Source: Dactylorhiza incarnata (Eukaryota > Streptophyta > Magnoliopsida > Asparagales > Orchidaceae). From it: a stretch of 64,000 nucleotides of DNA. The stretch is taken from the NCBI GenBank assembly GCA_033032865.1, contig JAWHQI010000001.1, positions 372,001-436,000 of the forward strand, written 5' to 3'. A model generated the notes under the pieces. That model made no database searches. It was not told the DNA's origin and saw only the letters and a program-made list of their open reading frames with translations. A program made the position numbers and the translations under genes. This document shows, in pieces, positions 23,301 through 34,508 of this stretch (the first letter of the stretch is position 1; every line of letters begins with the position of its first letter).

Positions 23301-25689
23301 GGTCATCCTTATTATTGTTTTCTCGATGGTCTATCGGGATTTTTACGAATTCCTATCTCCCCCGAAGACCAGGAGAAAACAACCTTTACGTGCCCCTTCG
23401 GTACCTTCGCGTACCGAAGGATGCCATTCGGCCTCTGCAACGCGCCAGCTACATTTCAACGATGTATGATGGTGATATTTGGAGAGCTCGTAGAGGATAT
23501 TATGGAAGTCTTTATGGATGACTTCTCGGTTTTTGGAAGCTCCTTCCAAAACTGCCTCCAAAATTTAGATCGAGTCCTCCAACGATGCGAAGACACGAAC
23601 CTGGTTTTAAACTGGGAAAAGTGTAATTTTATGGTTCGAGAAGGCTTAGTTCTCGGGCACAAAATTTCTGAAAGAGGGATGGAGGTCGACAAGGCCAAGG
23701 TCGAAATAATTGAAAAACTCCCCGCGCCCTCAAATATAAAATCAATTCGTAGTTTTCTTGGCCACGCGGGTTTCTATAGACGGTTTATTCAAAACTTTTC
23801 CAAAATAACAAAACCGCTAACCCACCTCCTGGAGAAGGAATCTCCATTTATTTTTGATAACGCGTGCGTAGAGGCATTCAATGCCATAAAAAATAAACTT
23901 ATCCATTATCCCATTCTGGTGGCGCCCGATTGGACCCTTCCGTTTGAGATTATGTGCGACGCGAGTGATATAGCGGTAGGGGCCGTATTAGGCCAACGCG
24001 TTAATAAATATTTTCATCCTATCAACTACGCATCCCGCACGCTCACGGCCGCACAGGCTAATTACACGACAACGGAAAAGGAACTCCTTGCCGTCGTCTT
24101 CGCCATAGATAAGTTTAGGCCCTACGTCACGCTTTCAAAAATTATAGTATTTACCGACCACTCCGCCCTAAAATATTTATTAGAAAAAATGGACGCTAAG
24201 CCCCGCCTTCTTCGATGGATCCTCCTATTACAAGAATTTGATTTAGAGATCCGCGATAAGAAGGGGGCCGAAAATTTAGCGGCCGACCACCTTTCTCGTT
24301 TAGAACACCCAATCGCGGAAGCGCTCTTCGAACGGGAAATCGATGATCGATTTCCCGAGGAGCGTCTTTTAGCTTTAAATAATTTAAAAACTTCTCCCTC
24401 GCCTTGGTTCGCAGACTACGCCAACTATTTAGTTGCGCGGGTGCTCCCGAAAGACTTTTCAAAACAGCAAAAGAAGAAATTCTTTTCTGATTTGAAAAAT
24501 TACTTTTGGGAGGACCCTTTCTTATTTCGCGTCTGCGCGGACCAAGTCGTGCGGAGATGCGTTTCGAGCGAGGAGGGTGCGCAAATTTTGCGGCACTGCC
24601 ACGAAGGGCCGGCCGGGGGGCATTATCAAGCCAACCGGACCGCGCAGAAGGCGCTGGAGGCGGGCTTTTATTGGCCCGCTCTCTTCAAAGACGCTCACAC
24701 TTTTGTGAGCGCATGCGATAGCTGTCAACGGTCGGGTAACATCTCTCGTCGAGACGAGATGCGCCAAAATTTTTATTTAGAATGCGAGATTTTCGATTTA
24801 TGGGGGATAGATTTCATAGGCCCCCTACCTCCTTCATATACAAATCGCTACATTTTAGTGGCGGTCGACTACGTATCTCGTTGGGCGGAAGCGCAAGCTC
24901 TCCCCACCAACGATGCGAGAGTCATTGTCAAATTTCTTAAAAAATTATTTTCTCGCTTCGGTACGCCCCGTGCGATAGTTAGTGATAGGGGTACGCACTT
25001 TTGCAACGCCCAGTTTGCAAAAATATTAACCAAATATGGCATCACGCATAAGCTCGCCACCGCCTATCACCCCCAAACGAGCGGCCAAGTGGAGGTAGTA
25101 AATCGGGAAATCAAACGCATATTAGAAAAAACTGTTTCAACTAATAGGAAGGATTGGGCACTTAAATTAGACGACGCGCTGTGGGCATATCGTACGGCGT
25201 ACAAGACCGCAATCGGTTGTACGCCTTATCGATTAGTCTACGGCAAGGCATGCCATTTGCCCGTAGAATTAGAGCACCGCGCTTTTTGGGCGTTAAAACT
25301 CTTAAATCTCGATCATAATTTAACCGCCCAAAACCGGAAATTCCAATTAAACGAACTCGATGAATGGCGTGCGAACGCTTACGAGAGTAATAAATTTTAT
25401 AAGGAACGCTCTAAATTTTACCACGACCGAAAAATTAAATTTCCAAAATCATTTGCGCCGGGCGATCTCGTCCTCCTATATAATTCACGTCTTCGTCTTT
25501 TTCTGGGGAAACTAAAATCCTGTTGGTCCGGCCCCTTTCAAGTGAAAGAGGTTTGGCCATACGGGACCGTCCTTATCACCCACCCGGAAAAAAGACGACT
25601 TAAAAGTTAACGGTCACCGACTAAAACTCTACCACGCGGGGGATCAACTGGGAGGGAAGTTAAATTCCATACCCCTCCCCCACCTCTAA
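20331..25689 (+). pseudogene. Athila B gag-pol polyprotein with one stop and one late frameshift
   Basis: One frame runs from ATG at 20,331, meets TAA at 20,862-20,864 (after FLTKYFPP) and continues in the same frame to 25,610. Order: capsid region (about 20,510-21,100), asparagine-rich tract (about 21,270-21,385), protease with DLGAS (about 22,230), reverse transcriptase with FMDDFSVFG (about 23,510), RNase H with [13 protein letters not shown] and TDHSALKYL, zinc finger [12 protein letters not shown]...CDSC, integrase core with D in WGIDFIGP, D in SDRGTHFC, E in GQVEVVNRE, and a C-terminal SGPF motif. Near 25,590 an extra A in an A run shifts the frame; the expected ending [12 protein letters not shown] is in the next frame, stopping at 25,689. 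No zinc knuckle is seen in gag, and no envelope gene follows. Apart from the two lesions the polyprotein looks complete. Confidence 0.95.
21270..21385 (+). repeat. AAT microsatellite coding an asparagine-rich tract
   Basis: Runs of aataataat give long Asn stretches in Athila B gag; in frame, so tolerated. Confidence 0.85.
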
Positions 25690-26552
25690 AAAGATCGTAC
25701 CCCGCCAACGAGTCAAGCTACGAGACGGTAAATAAAGCGCTCGTGGGAGGCACCCCCATATTTATCCAATTACGCTCCTTTTTTTTTATAAAAAAAAAAT
25801 GATGAAATAAATTTTCATCTCAAAAAAAATAAAAACTTAAACAAAAATAATAATAATAAATAATAATAATAATAAAAAATAAAAAAAATAAAAAAAATAT
25901 AATAATATTAATAATTATGCATATTTTAAATTATCATTCTTTTTCAAAAAAGAAACATAAAACAAAATAAAATAATGCAAAAACTTTAAAACAAAAATCA
26001 AAAAGAATTTTGGGAATTTTAAGATAAGACAATAGGAAGTTTCTCAAAGTAGGATTACTCGACAGACCCGAGAGGGGATTTTTGTGGATATTTCGAAACG
26101 AGAAAACCCCGTTGCTTTTACCTTTTTATTTCTCTTCTTTCTTCCTTGGTTTTTATCTTAAAGCCTTTTCTTTATTTTACTTTATTTTATCTTTCTTAAA
26201 ATTTAGATATATTTTAAAAACATGCATATTTTAAAATTAAAACCAAAACAACAACAAAAAATACATATAATATAAATAATAACATAAAAAGATGATAAAA
26301 ATTTATTTTTATCATACCAAAAAATATATGTTTTTTTTTACTTCTTTTATACGTATTGTATTCGTGTTTTGTACATTTCGAAAAACTAAAACAAACCCAA
26401 AAAAAAACAATTTTGTATATATTCGTGGAGTTTTTTTTTTGTAACTATCCTTGTATATATTTTTTTCTATTTTGTAATTAAAATTTTCATCTTTTTTTTG
26501 TAAATATTTTCGTTCCTCACACTTACCTTCAACATTGAGGACAATGTTGGTT

Positions 26553-26568
26553 TTAAGTATGGGGGCGT
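26553..26568 (+). promoter_or_regulatory. Internal polypurine-like motif of Athila B
   Basis: aagtatgggggcgtgt, almost the same as the LTR-adjacent tract aagtatgggggtgtt, about 0.87 kb after pol and 1.57 kb before the LTR tract. Confidence 0.5.
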
Positions 26569-27477
26569 GTTTTCCCTCTTTTTGTAATTATTTTTGTCCC
26601 TCCCATAATAGAAAAAATCCAAAAAAATCTTTAATTAACTTAGAAAAAAATTAAAAAACACACAAAAACAAAAAATGCGATCAATGTTTTATGTTTATGT
26701 CTTTTATTTGTATATAAAAATCCTTATTTATAATAATAAATCAAAAAAAAAAAAGATGAAAAACACTTAAAAATTTGTTATAACAAAATTCATTTTGTCA
26801 TAACACCAAAAATTTTTATTTTCTCTTTTCTTTTCTTTCCTTTTTATTAATGTACATATTTTTAACAAAATTAAAAAATAAAAAAATATATGATGAAAAA
26901 AAATTTCTTAGAAAAACTTATCAAAAATATTTTGTATATAACTTTTCTTAATTTTCTTCTTCCTCTTTTTAGTATTTATATATGTATTTTGTTATGAAAA
27001 ATAAAAAATAAAAATTTATATCATATCTTAAAAAACTTCAAAAAAAATGATGAAAAACTTATCAAAAATCAAAAAATTAAATAAAACCCCTACTTAGCTT
27101 TTTGTTATTTCCAAGGCTAGGTTAGTTTTATCTTTAAGCGTTTTTCATTATTTATGATTTGCTAAAACAATTTTGTTTATTTCATAGTTTGAAAAATTTA
27201 AATCGAGGAATTTTTAGTAGTAAAGAAAATCTTGCGATCTTAATTTAATTTGAGAACAGAATTTTTAGCACTACCTCGGATTTACCCTAAATAGATTCAT
27301 TTTTGTATTATATTGGCAAACCATCTTTAGATTCAATTATTCTAACTCTAAACTTGTGAAACTTTAGGAATGTTTTTAATCTACTAAACTTGCTCTCAAA
27401 AATCTTTTTTTATTAATCTAGAATTTCTCTTGAAACTCCCCTTATAAACACCCCTTAGCTTGGCATAAAAATAATAA

Positions 27478-27610
27478 AAGTAGGAGTTTTAAAAGAAATC
27501 CTGTGTCAATGGGAATAAAGAGATTCCGTAAACACAGGCACCCAATATTGTTAAAAGAAATCCCGTGTCAATGGGAATAAAAAATTTAATAATTTCGTAA
27601 ACACGGGCAT
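27478..27610 (+). repeat. Direct repeat with hairpins in Athila B spacer
   Basis: Two copies of aaaagaaatcc(t/c)gtgtcaatgggaa, each followed by a cgtaaacac(a/g)gg that can pair with its start. Confidence 0.6.
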
Positions 27611-28121
27611 TGGGTTAAGTTTAGAAATGATTTCAATTCTCCCGCGTAAACCAACGCTGGGAATCAAAGCAAAGCCACCAAAAAGGTGGGGTGAGAGGAT
27701 AAAATCTGTCACCCCTAAATCCAAGCACTCTTCTTTTTGCCAAGGCTACCTTTTTTCCCCTACCCCTTAGCCAATAAAATTGTACCTAGATTTTAATTTA
27801 AAAAAGTTTGAGAGAGCATAATTAGTAGGCTTTATTTATTCTTAAAAACTTTCTTAAAAAAGGTTAAAGTTTTATATAATTCTATTCTAATTAAAAGGTA
27901 CCAAAGACTGCAATAATCGACGCTATTTAGCTAACTTTAGAAGTCTCGCTAAAAATTTTTTGCTCTTTTTAAATTACTTTCATAGTTTTGGACTTACCTC
28001 TTTAAATACCCTAAATTTATTTCGATCTTACTTTTGATTTAATAAAAACTTTAGTAAATTAGAAATTTTATTAAACGTCTTATAGGTATCCCTTACTTTT
28101 GCTCTGGAATAGCAAAAGCTT

Positions 28122-28136
28122 AAGTATGGGGGTGTT
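28122..28136 (+). promoter_or_regulatory. Polypurine tract of Athila B
   Basis: aagtatgggggtgtt directly before the 3' LTR start TGATGAATAG. Confidence 0.85.
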
Positions 28137-30517
28137 TGATGAATAGTAAATATACGCATTTTTCTATATAGATTTTAGTATAATTTTAATTAGATTTGTA
28201 AATAATATATGTAAATTATTGAATAAAATGTTTGTTTTTGTTATTTTTGTTTTTAACTTAGTTTTATTTTCATTTTGTAAAGTTTCTGTAATTTTGTTAA
28301 GTCGCGCCCTTGGTCACGCCCGTGTCCAAGGGCGTGTTCACTAATCCCTAACATTTTCTTTTCTCTGTTCTTTTTCCAACTCAAACATCAAGTCACGCCC
28401 TCGGTCACGCCCGTGACCGAGGCCGTGTACCATGGTCACGCCCGTGTTGGATATCCATCCCAGATTCCAGCCACTTGAAGCATTTCATCCAAGAAGTCAA
28501 AGTCACGACCGTGACATTTCAGACACGCCCGTGACCCTCAATTCCTTCCAGAAGAACAAAGGACACGCCAGGTGTCACGCCCAGTTCAAGCTCCAGCCAG
28601 CCGACCTAGGTCACGCCCGTGACCTAGGCCGTGTACGATGGTCACGCCCGTGTACTTCCAAGTCGCCGGTCAAGCCTTCCAGATGCCTGCCTGGATCCAG
28701 CTGTTCTGGCTATTCGCACCCTAAGCCGTGTCACGCCCTCAGACACGCCCGTGTCCGAGGGCTTGTAATTCCAAAATTTTTCCTATAAATAGCCAGATTC
28801 AGCTGAGTCTAAGGGTTCAAAATTTTGAGACTTGTTCTTGACATTTTGATCCAATCTTGCTGCTTTCCTAGTTTTTGTGTTTAGGTAATTTTTTGCACTC
28901 TTTCTCTCTCATGTTTTGTAACCCTTTTTATGATGAAAATGAAATAAAATTTGCTTGTTTTTTGTAACTCTCTCTTTGTTCTTGTGAAAGTGTGTGTGTG
29001 TTCTCTTTTTGTTTTGTTTTTCTTTTAATTTAGATTTTGTTATTTCAATTAGTTTTGTCCATTTTAATTTGGGTGTGTGTGTATGAGTGTAATTTTCTTG
29101 TTTTTAGTTTTGTTGTAATTTTTAGATGATTTCATATTAGTGTGTGTGAGTGTAGGAGGTTAATTAGTTTTTTGTTTTGTTTTGTTTTCATTTGTTCTTT
29201 TTACTTTCTTTTTGCTTTTTTGTAAGTGTGTGTGTGTGCATGAGAGTAAAATATTGTTATTTTTATTTTCATTTTGTTATTAGTGTGTGTGAGTGTATGA
29301 GAATAGATTTTCTTTTCTTTTTAACTTAGTTTCATTATTGTTGTGTGTGTGAGTGTATGAGTTTAGATTTGTTTTATTTTAATTAGATTTCATTAACGTA
29401 GAGTGGGTGTGTGTATGAGTATAAAGTTTGCGCCTTTTTTGTAATCGAATAGTTTCCATTTCCGTCACGCATTTATTTCCCGCCTATCCGTTCGGATAGG
29501 ACTTGCTCACGCATTTATTTCCCGCCTATCCGTTTGGATAGGACTTGCTCACGCATTTATTTCCCCTCTACCATTTGGGTAGGGATCGCATTTCTTCAAT
29601 TTCTGCAATTTACAGCTTTCATTTTAATCCCGTAGAGTGCGTGAGTTTTCAATTAGTGCGTCTTTTATTTTTTATATATTTGCTTTTTGCTTAATTCCGC
29701 TACCCGCTCAATCGCTTATTATCGTCGTAGTTATCATTATCGTTTTATAAAACCCAAAATAATTCTAAGCAAAACTACTTTTTAAATTAACGTTTTCGTT
29801 CTTTTTCTTTTCATCGCTTTTCTTGGTTTTTGCTAAACGCACACCAAGCCCGCGATAGTTATCACTTTCGTCACTAGCTTTTCTATAAAATCATAAAAAT
29901 CAATTTCAAACTCTTTTCGATAAAATAATAGCGCGTTCCTAATAAGTAGAAATAATCGATACGACCTTGGAAAAATACGACCTTGATATTTCAAAAGAAA
30001 TATCCTATACTACTATCGATAAGGTCCACTTGCCTTTATTGATTTTAGTCCGGATAATTACATAAACCCAAAAGCTTTCTCTCTAAAGCACGTTTTAAAA
30101 CTCTCTTTTAAGAGAAACACTAAAAAATTTGTTGCAACACCTCTTTGATTGTTGCAACTAGCTCAAGGTAAAAGAAGTTTTAAAACGCTCTTAAAGAATT
30201 GTTGCAACTACTCAAAAAATTGTTGCAACAATATTTTCAAAAAGCTTTCAATTTTAATTTCAACATAAAGCCCTTTTTCAATCTTTTCATTTAGCCTTCA
30301 AAGGACGCGACCGAGGAGTAATCCTCGATATTTCGAAAGAGAAAGAGTTCGTTACTTCTATCCTTCGATAGGATAACGGGTAATTCCTCAAAGTAGAATT
30401 ACTCGCGGGACTCTTCAAAAACGTCCGCCCAAGGTTGAATCGAAAAGAAAGAAAGAGCTTTCTTCTCTTTCTTCTCTCTTTCAAAGAGAGAGCAATCACA
30501 AACTAAAAAACGTATCA
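28137..30517 (+). repeat. 3' LTR of Athila B
   Basis: 2,381 bp, near-identical to 17,512-19,896. TATA box at 28,784-28,792. The last 97 bp (30,421-30,517) recur at 40,291-40,387. Confidence 0.95.
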
Positions 30518-30522
30518 ACGCA
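30518..30522. repeat. Target-site duplication of Athila B, right copy
   Basis: acgca, matching 17,507-17,511. Confidence 0.9.
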
Positions 30523-30976
30523 CACACACATACCCTTTACGCAACTCTTGCACGAATACGAATATATATATATATGTATATATTTATATATTCGTCTACT
30601 TACGCCTGCATAGATGATTCAGCATGTATATATATTCCAACTCAAACAAACCGGTCCAGCATAACCATCCCAAATCTTTCCCAATATACATATATATTTA
30701 TATATAGTTTGCCAACATATAAAATATAGGAAAAACTCATATTCTGCTAAAAATATCGAGCGCCGCAAAGCATCAAAGAATTTCATACTCAACTAGCAAT
30801 GATACGCCTAGTTGACACTGAGTTATATTTTCTCCTGTTTCCTTCAACTTCGTCGAACGGAAGTCAATACTTTCGTCGAACGCAGAGCACTTCGTCCTCA
30901 ATCCTCCCTTGCCCAAAACCGACCCAAGGCGAGTCAAAACGTCTCCGAGGGGCCTAGTGCGAATTGGGATGTTACA

Positions 30977-31020
30977 AATCCAATAAACAAAAAAATTAAT
31001 TTCGTCCCCGAAATTTGAGT
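30977..31020 (-). promoter_or_regulatory. 3' end of Tekay internal region with polypurine-type sequence
   Basis: On the element strand AATTTCGGGGACGAAAT lies just before the LTR start TGTAACATCCC, the signature end of Tekay/Del elements. A T-rich piece separates the two. Confidence 0.65.
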
Positions 31021-31058
31021 TTGGGGCTACGGTATTGAAACAAGGTATGGCAACTAGT

Positions 31059-34000
31059 TTAGAGCATACCTGGGGAAAACAATCCCGGGTAACGCTGCTG
31101 CATAAGGTCCATCGGCTCCCAAGTGTATTCCTCCCGTCCATGGTTGGACCACATAACCTTCACCAATGGAACACTCTTTCTCCGCAGCACTCTGGTCTCG
31201 GTGTCTACTATCCACAAAGGCTCCAGCCGGACAGACCTGTCAGTCTCCACAGGACCAGATGTAGTTACGACATGCTGATCAGGGCGAAGCAAGGCCCTCC
31301 GAAGGGAGGACACATGGAAAACGTCGTGCAAATTCTCCAACTCTGACGGTAGCATCAAACGATAAGCTAAGGGGCCAACCCGCTCCAGGATGGTGTAAGG
31401 CCCCATATAACGAGGGCTGAGCTTCTTCTTTCCCCGAACCCGAGACACACCGTGCATCGGCCTGATCTTCAAGAACACCTTGTCCCCAACCTGGAACTCC
31501 ACGGCCCTGTGCTTTTTGTCATAATACTTCGCCTGCCGGCTCTGCGCTTCAAGCATGCGGCCTCGGATCAATCTGACCATTTCATCGGTATCATCGATGA
31601 ATTGCACCCCTAACGCCTTCGGGTCCTCGTCTTGGACCCAAGACAAAGGTGTCCTGCACCTTCTTCCATACAATGTCGCATAAGGAGCCATGCCGATGCT
31701 CGCCTGATGACTGTTATTATATGAGAACTCTACCAAGGGCAGAAGTCTCTCCCACGGCTCACCTCGATCCAACACACAAAGGCGCAACAAATCTTCTAGG
31801 GTCCTGATCGTCCGCTCTGACTGGCCATCCGTCTGAGGGTGGAAGGTCGTGCTAAAGGTCAACCGGGAACCCAAATAAGCTTGCACTGCTTTCCACTCCT
31901 TGGAGGTGAAGCGCCCGTCACGGTCCGAAACGATAGTTCTGGGAACCCCATGATAGCGAACAAACTGCTCGACGAAGAGCCTCACCAATACGTCAACATG
32001 TGTATCCTTCCTCATCGGTATAAACCTCGCGACCTTCGTCAGACGATCCACAACCACCCATACAGAGTCATTCCCGGAACGGGAACGAGGCAGCCCATGA
32101 ACGAAATCCATGGATATATCTTCAAACTTCCACACAGGGATGGACAACGGCTGCAACATCCCAGCCGGGCTCCTACATTCCGCTTTTACCTTCTGGCACG
32201 CTTCGCAGTGAGTGACGAAGTAGGTGACGTCCCGCTTTATCCCTGGCCAAAAGATCGTCCTCCTCAAATCGGTATACATCTTGACAACCCCGGGATGCAC
32301 CAAAAATTTAGTGCAGTGTGCCTCTCTCAATATATCTTCTCGAATTCCTCCGCCAATGGGTATGTATAACCTACCATGGAAATGAACCAAGTCCTCGTCC
32401 ATGGTGTACTCCCCTGCGGATCCAACCTCCACTGCCCTAAGCACGGATTCAAGGGCAGCATCCTTCCTCTGCTCCACTCGGATGCGATCTCGAATGTCAC
32501 AAACTATGCTCATCGCGGCTAGGTACTCGGCGAAAGCCTCTGGATCAGCTCTGGACAGGAACGTGATCTGCATCTCCTCGAGCATCCTTACCAACTCCAT
32601 GGCCATCAGCCGCGACTCTGAACTGGATGTCCTCCTGCTCAGTGCATCGGCCACCGAATTCGCCTTCCCTGGGTGATAGTTTAACGTGTAATCATAGTCA
32701 CACAAAAATTCAATCCACCGCCGTTGCCTTAAATTTAGATCCTTCTGGGTGTGTATATATTTCAAGTTTTTGTGATCGGTGAATATCTCGCAGTGAACAC
32801 CATATAAATAGTGCCTCCAAACCTTCAAGGCAAAAATCACCGCACCCAGCTCCAGATAGTGCACCGGATAATTCACTTCATGCTTCTTCAGCTGCCTCGA
32901 AGCATAAGCAATCACATGCCCGTGCTGCATCAGTACAGCACCCAGCCCCTGAAAAGATGCATCTGTGTAAACCTGGAATCCTTCCTTCCCAGATGGTAGA
33001 GCAAGGATCGAGGCCGAGGTGAGGCGATCCTTCAGCTCCTGAAATGCGGCCTCACACTTAGGCGACCACACGAATGGCACCTCCTTCCTGGTCAGCGCAG
33101 TGAGTGGAAGAGCGATCTTCGAGAACCTCTCGACAAACTTGCGGTAATACCCGGCAAGTCCCAAAAAACTGCGCACATCTGCTGCTGACTTCAAAGGCTG
33201 CCATTCCTTCACAGCACGAACCTTAGCGGGGTCCACAGCCAATCCTGCCCCACCGATGACATGGCCCAAAAAGGCAACCTCTCACAGCCAGAACTCGCAC
33301 TTGCTGAACTTGGAGAACAACCGATGCTCCCTCAGCTTTGCTAACACCAACTCTAGGTGCGTCCGATGGTCCGACTTTGACCTTGAATACACCAGGATGT
33401 CATCGATAAACACAATCATGAAGTCGTCCAGAAAAGGCTCAAACACCCTATTCATCAGGCTCATGAAGGCAGAGGGGGCATTAGTGAGCCCAAAAGGCAT
33501 AACCGTAAACTCGTACAACCCGTACCTCGAGCTGAAAGCAGTCTTCTGGATGTCCTCCTCCTGAATCCTCAACTGATAATAACCAGAACGCAAGTCGAGC
33601 TTGGAGAACCACTGCGCTCCTTCCAACTGATCAAAGAGCTCGTCAATTCACGGTAGGGGATATGTGTTCCGGACCGTTAGCCGGTTAAGCTCCCGGTAAT
33701 CTACACACAAGCGGAGCGAACCTTCCTTCTTCTTTACGAACAGGACCGGGGCTCCCCATGGTGACGAACTAGGGCGAACGAACCCCGAGTCCACCAACTC
33801 TTGCAGTTGCACTCGAAACTCCGCTAGCTCCTTCGGTGCCATTCTGTACGGGGCCCGAGAAACAGGCTTAGCACCCGGTGCTAGCTTAATCCTAAAGTCT
33901 ACCTCCCTGGGCGGGGGTAATCCGGGTAGTTTCTCAGGGAAAACATCAAGAAAATCCCGAACTACCGGTACATCCTTCATAACAGCCCCCAACTCCTTCA

Positions 34001-34508
34001 TCTCAAAGCAGATCATGAACACCTCATCGCCTTGCTCGTGAGACTTTACAACCTGAACAGAAGACAACAGGATCCGAGATACGAGTCTTATACCTTGAAT
34101 TACCACCTCGGAGTCATCATGCCTCAGCGTGATCCGCTTCGCCACACAGTCGATCTTCGCGTGATTCCAGTGCAACCACGTCATGCCCAATATTAGATCA
34201 AGGTCGGGCATCCGCAACACTGTTGCCGGTGTCTCAAATTGCTTCCCACCGATGGATATTACCAAGCTGCACCTGGAGGTAGATCGTATCTCCGAGCCAT
34301 CCGGAAGGCGCACCCTCCTGGGGGCTCCCCTGAAGCACTGCACTGCATCCAGTTCATTCACAAATTCTTCTGATACGAACGAATGAGTGGCACCCGTGTC
34401 AAAAAGAGTAAGAACGGGTTTACCGCAAATGAGCACGGTACCTGGGGTTAAAATCATGTGAACTTAAGCACCTTAGTATGAAAAGAGGAAACTACAAGCA
34501 TAATTACC
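31059..34508 (-). pseudogene. Tekay pol: protease, reverse transcriptase, RNase H, integrase, chromodomain
   Basis: Read on the minus strand: protease with DTGATHSF (about 34,400), reverse transcriptase with [10 protein letters not shown] and FIDDILVYS, RNase H with YTDASFQGLGAVL and FTDHKNLKYI, zinc finger and integrase with WPGIKRDV, D in DFVHGLP, D in VSDRDGRF, E in GQSERTIRT, then a C-terminal chromodomain-like end with VPLVKVMW and EYTWEP, which in chromoviruses guides insertion to chromatin. All in one frame except two TGA stops, at 33,648-33,650 (YPLP*IDEL) and near 33,278 (CEFWL*EVAF); both fit Arg CGA changed to TGA by CpG decay. A candidate intron (34,442-34,507) joins it to gag. 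Otherwise complete. Confidence 0.9.
34442..34507 (-). other. Candidate 66-bp intron between Tekay gag and protease
   Basis: Minus strand: CACAG|GTAATTATG at the left edge and TTTTAACCCCAG|GTACC at the right. The segment contains an in-frame TAA; removing it joins EVITG to TVLICGKP in the same frame, giving the usual spacing before the protease DTGA motif. At 66 bp it is short for a plant intron. Alternative: a small insertion that happens to look like an intron. Confidence 0.5.

Larger units (their letters stand above)
25690..28121 (+). other. Athila B non-coding spacer
   Basis: Very AT-rich, no gene seen. An internal polypurine motif lies near 26,553-26,568, and a diverged direct repeat with short hairpins at about 27,478-27,610. 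Confidence 0.75.
17512..30517 (+). mobile_element. Athila-type Ty3/gypsy element B, complete and nearly intact
   Basis: A 13.0-kb element with both LTRs (2,385 and 2,381 bp, only scattered differences by eye), primer site, gag-pol, spacer and polypurine tract, flanked by perfect acgca duplications and inserted in a Tekay LTR. Its coding region has only one visible nonsense codon and one late frameshift, so it looks like the youngest large insertion here. Lineage from the [11 protein letters not shown] protease, FMDD reverse transcriptase, asparagine-rich gag and the TGGCGCCGTTGCCGGGGA primer site, all usual in Athila. Confidence 0.95.
13947..30976 (-). repeat. Tekay LTR-L, interrupted by Athila B
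   Basis: Parts 13,947-17,511 and 30,523-30,976, together about 4.02 kb, matching LTR-M (3,987 bp) along its length. The plus-strand start is tgtaaga followed by a C run; the end is gggatgttaca. Inside are a roughly 79-bp tandem repeat (about 15,050-15,320), a 50-bp tandem repeat (about 15,396-15,585) and a CAG-rich stretch (about 16,670-16,790). Confidence 0.85.

Noticed and set aside
31839..32369. 176-residue plus-strand ORF
   Set aside because: Shadow of the Tekay integrase on the opposite strand.
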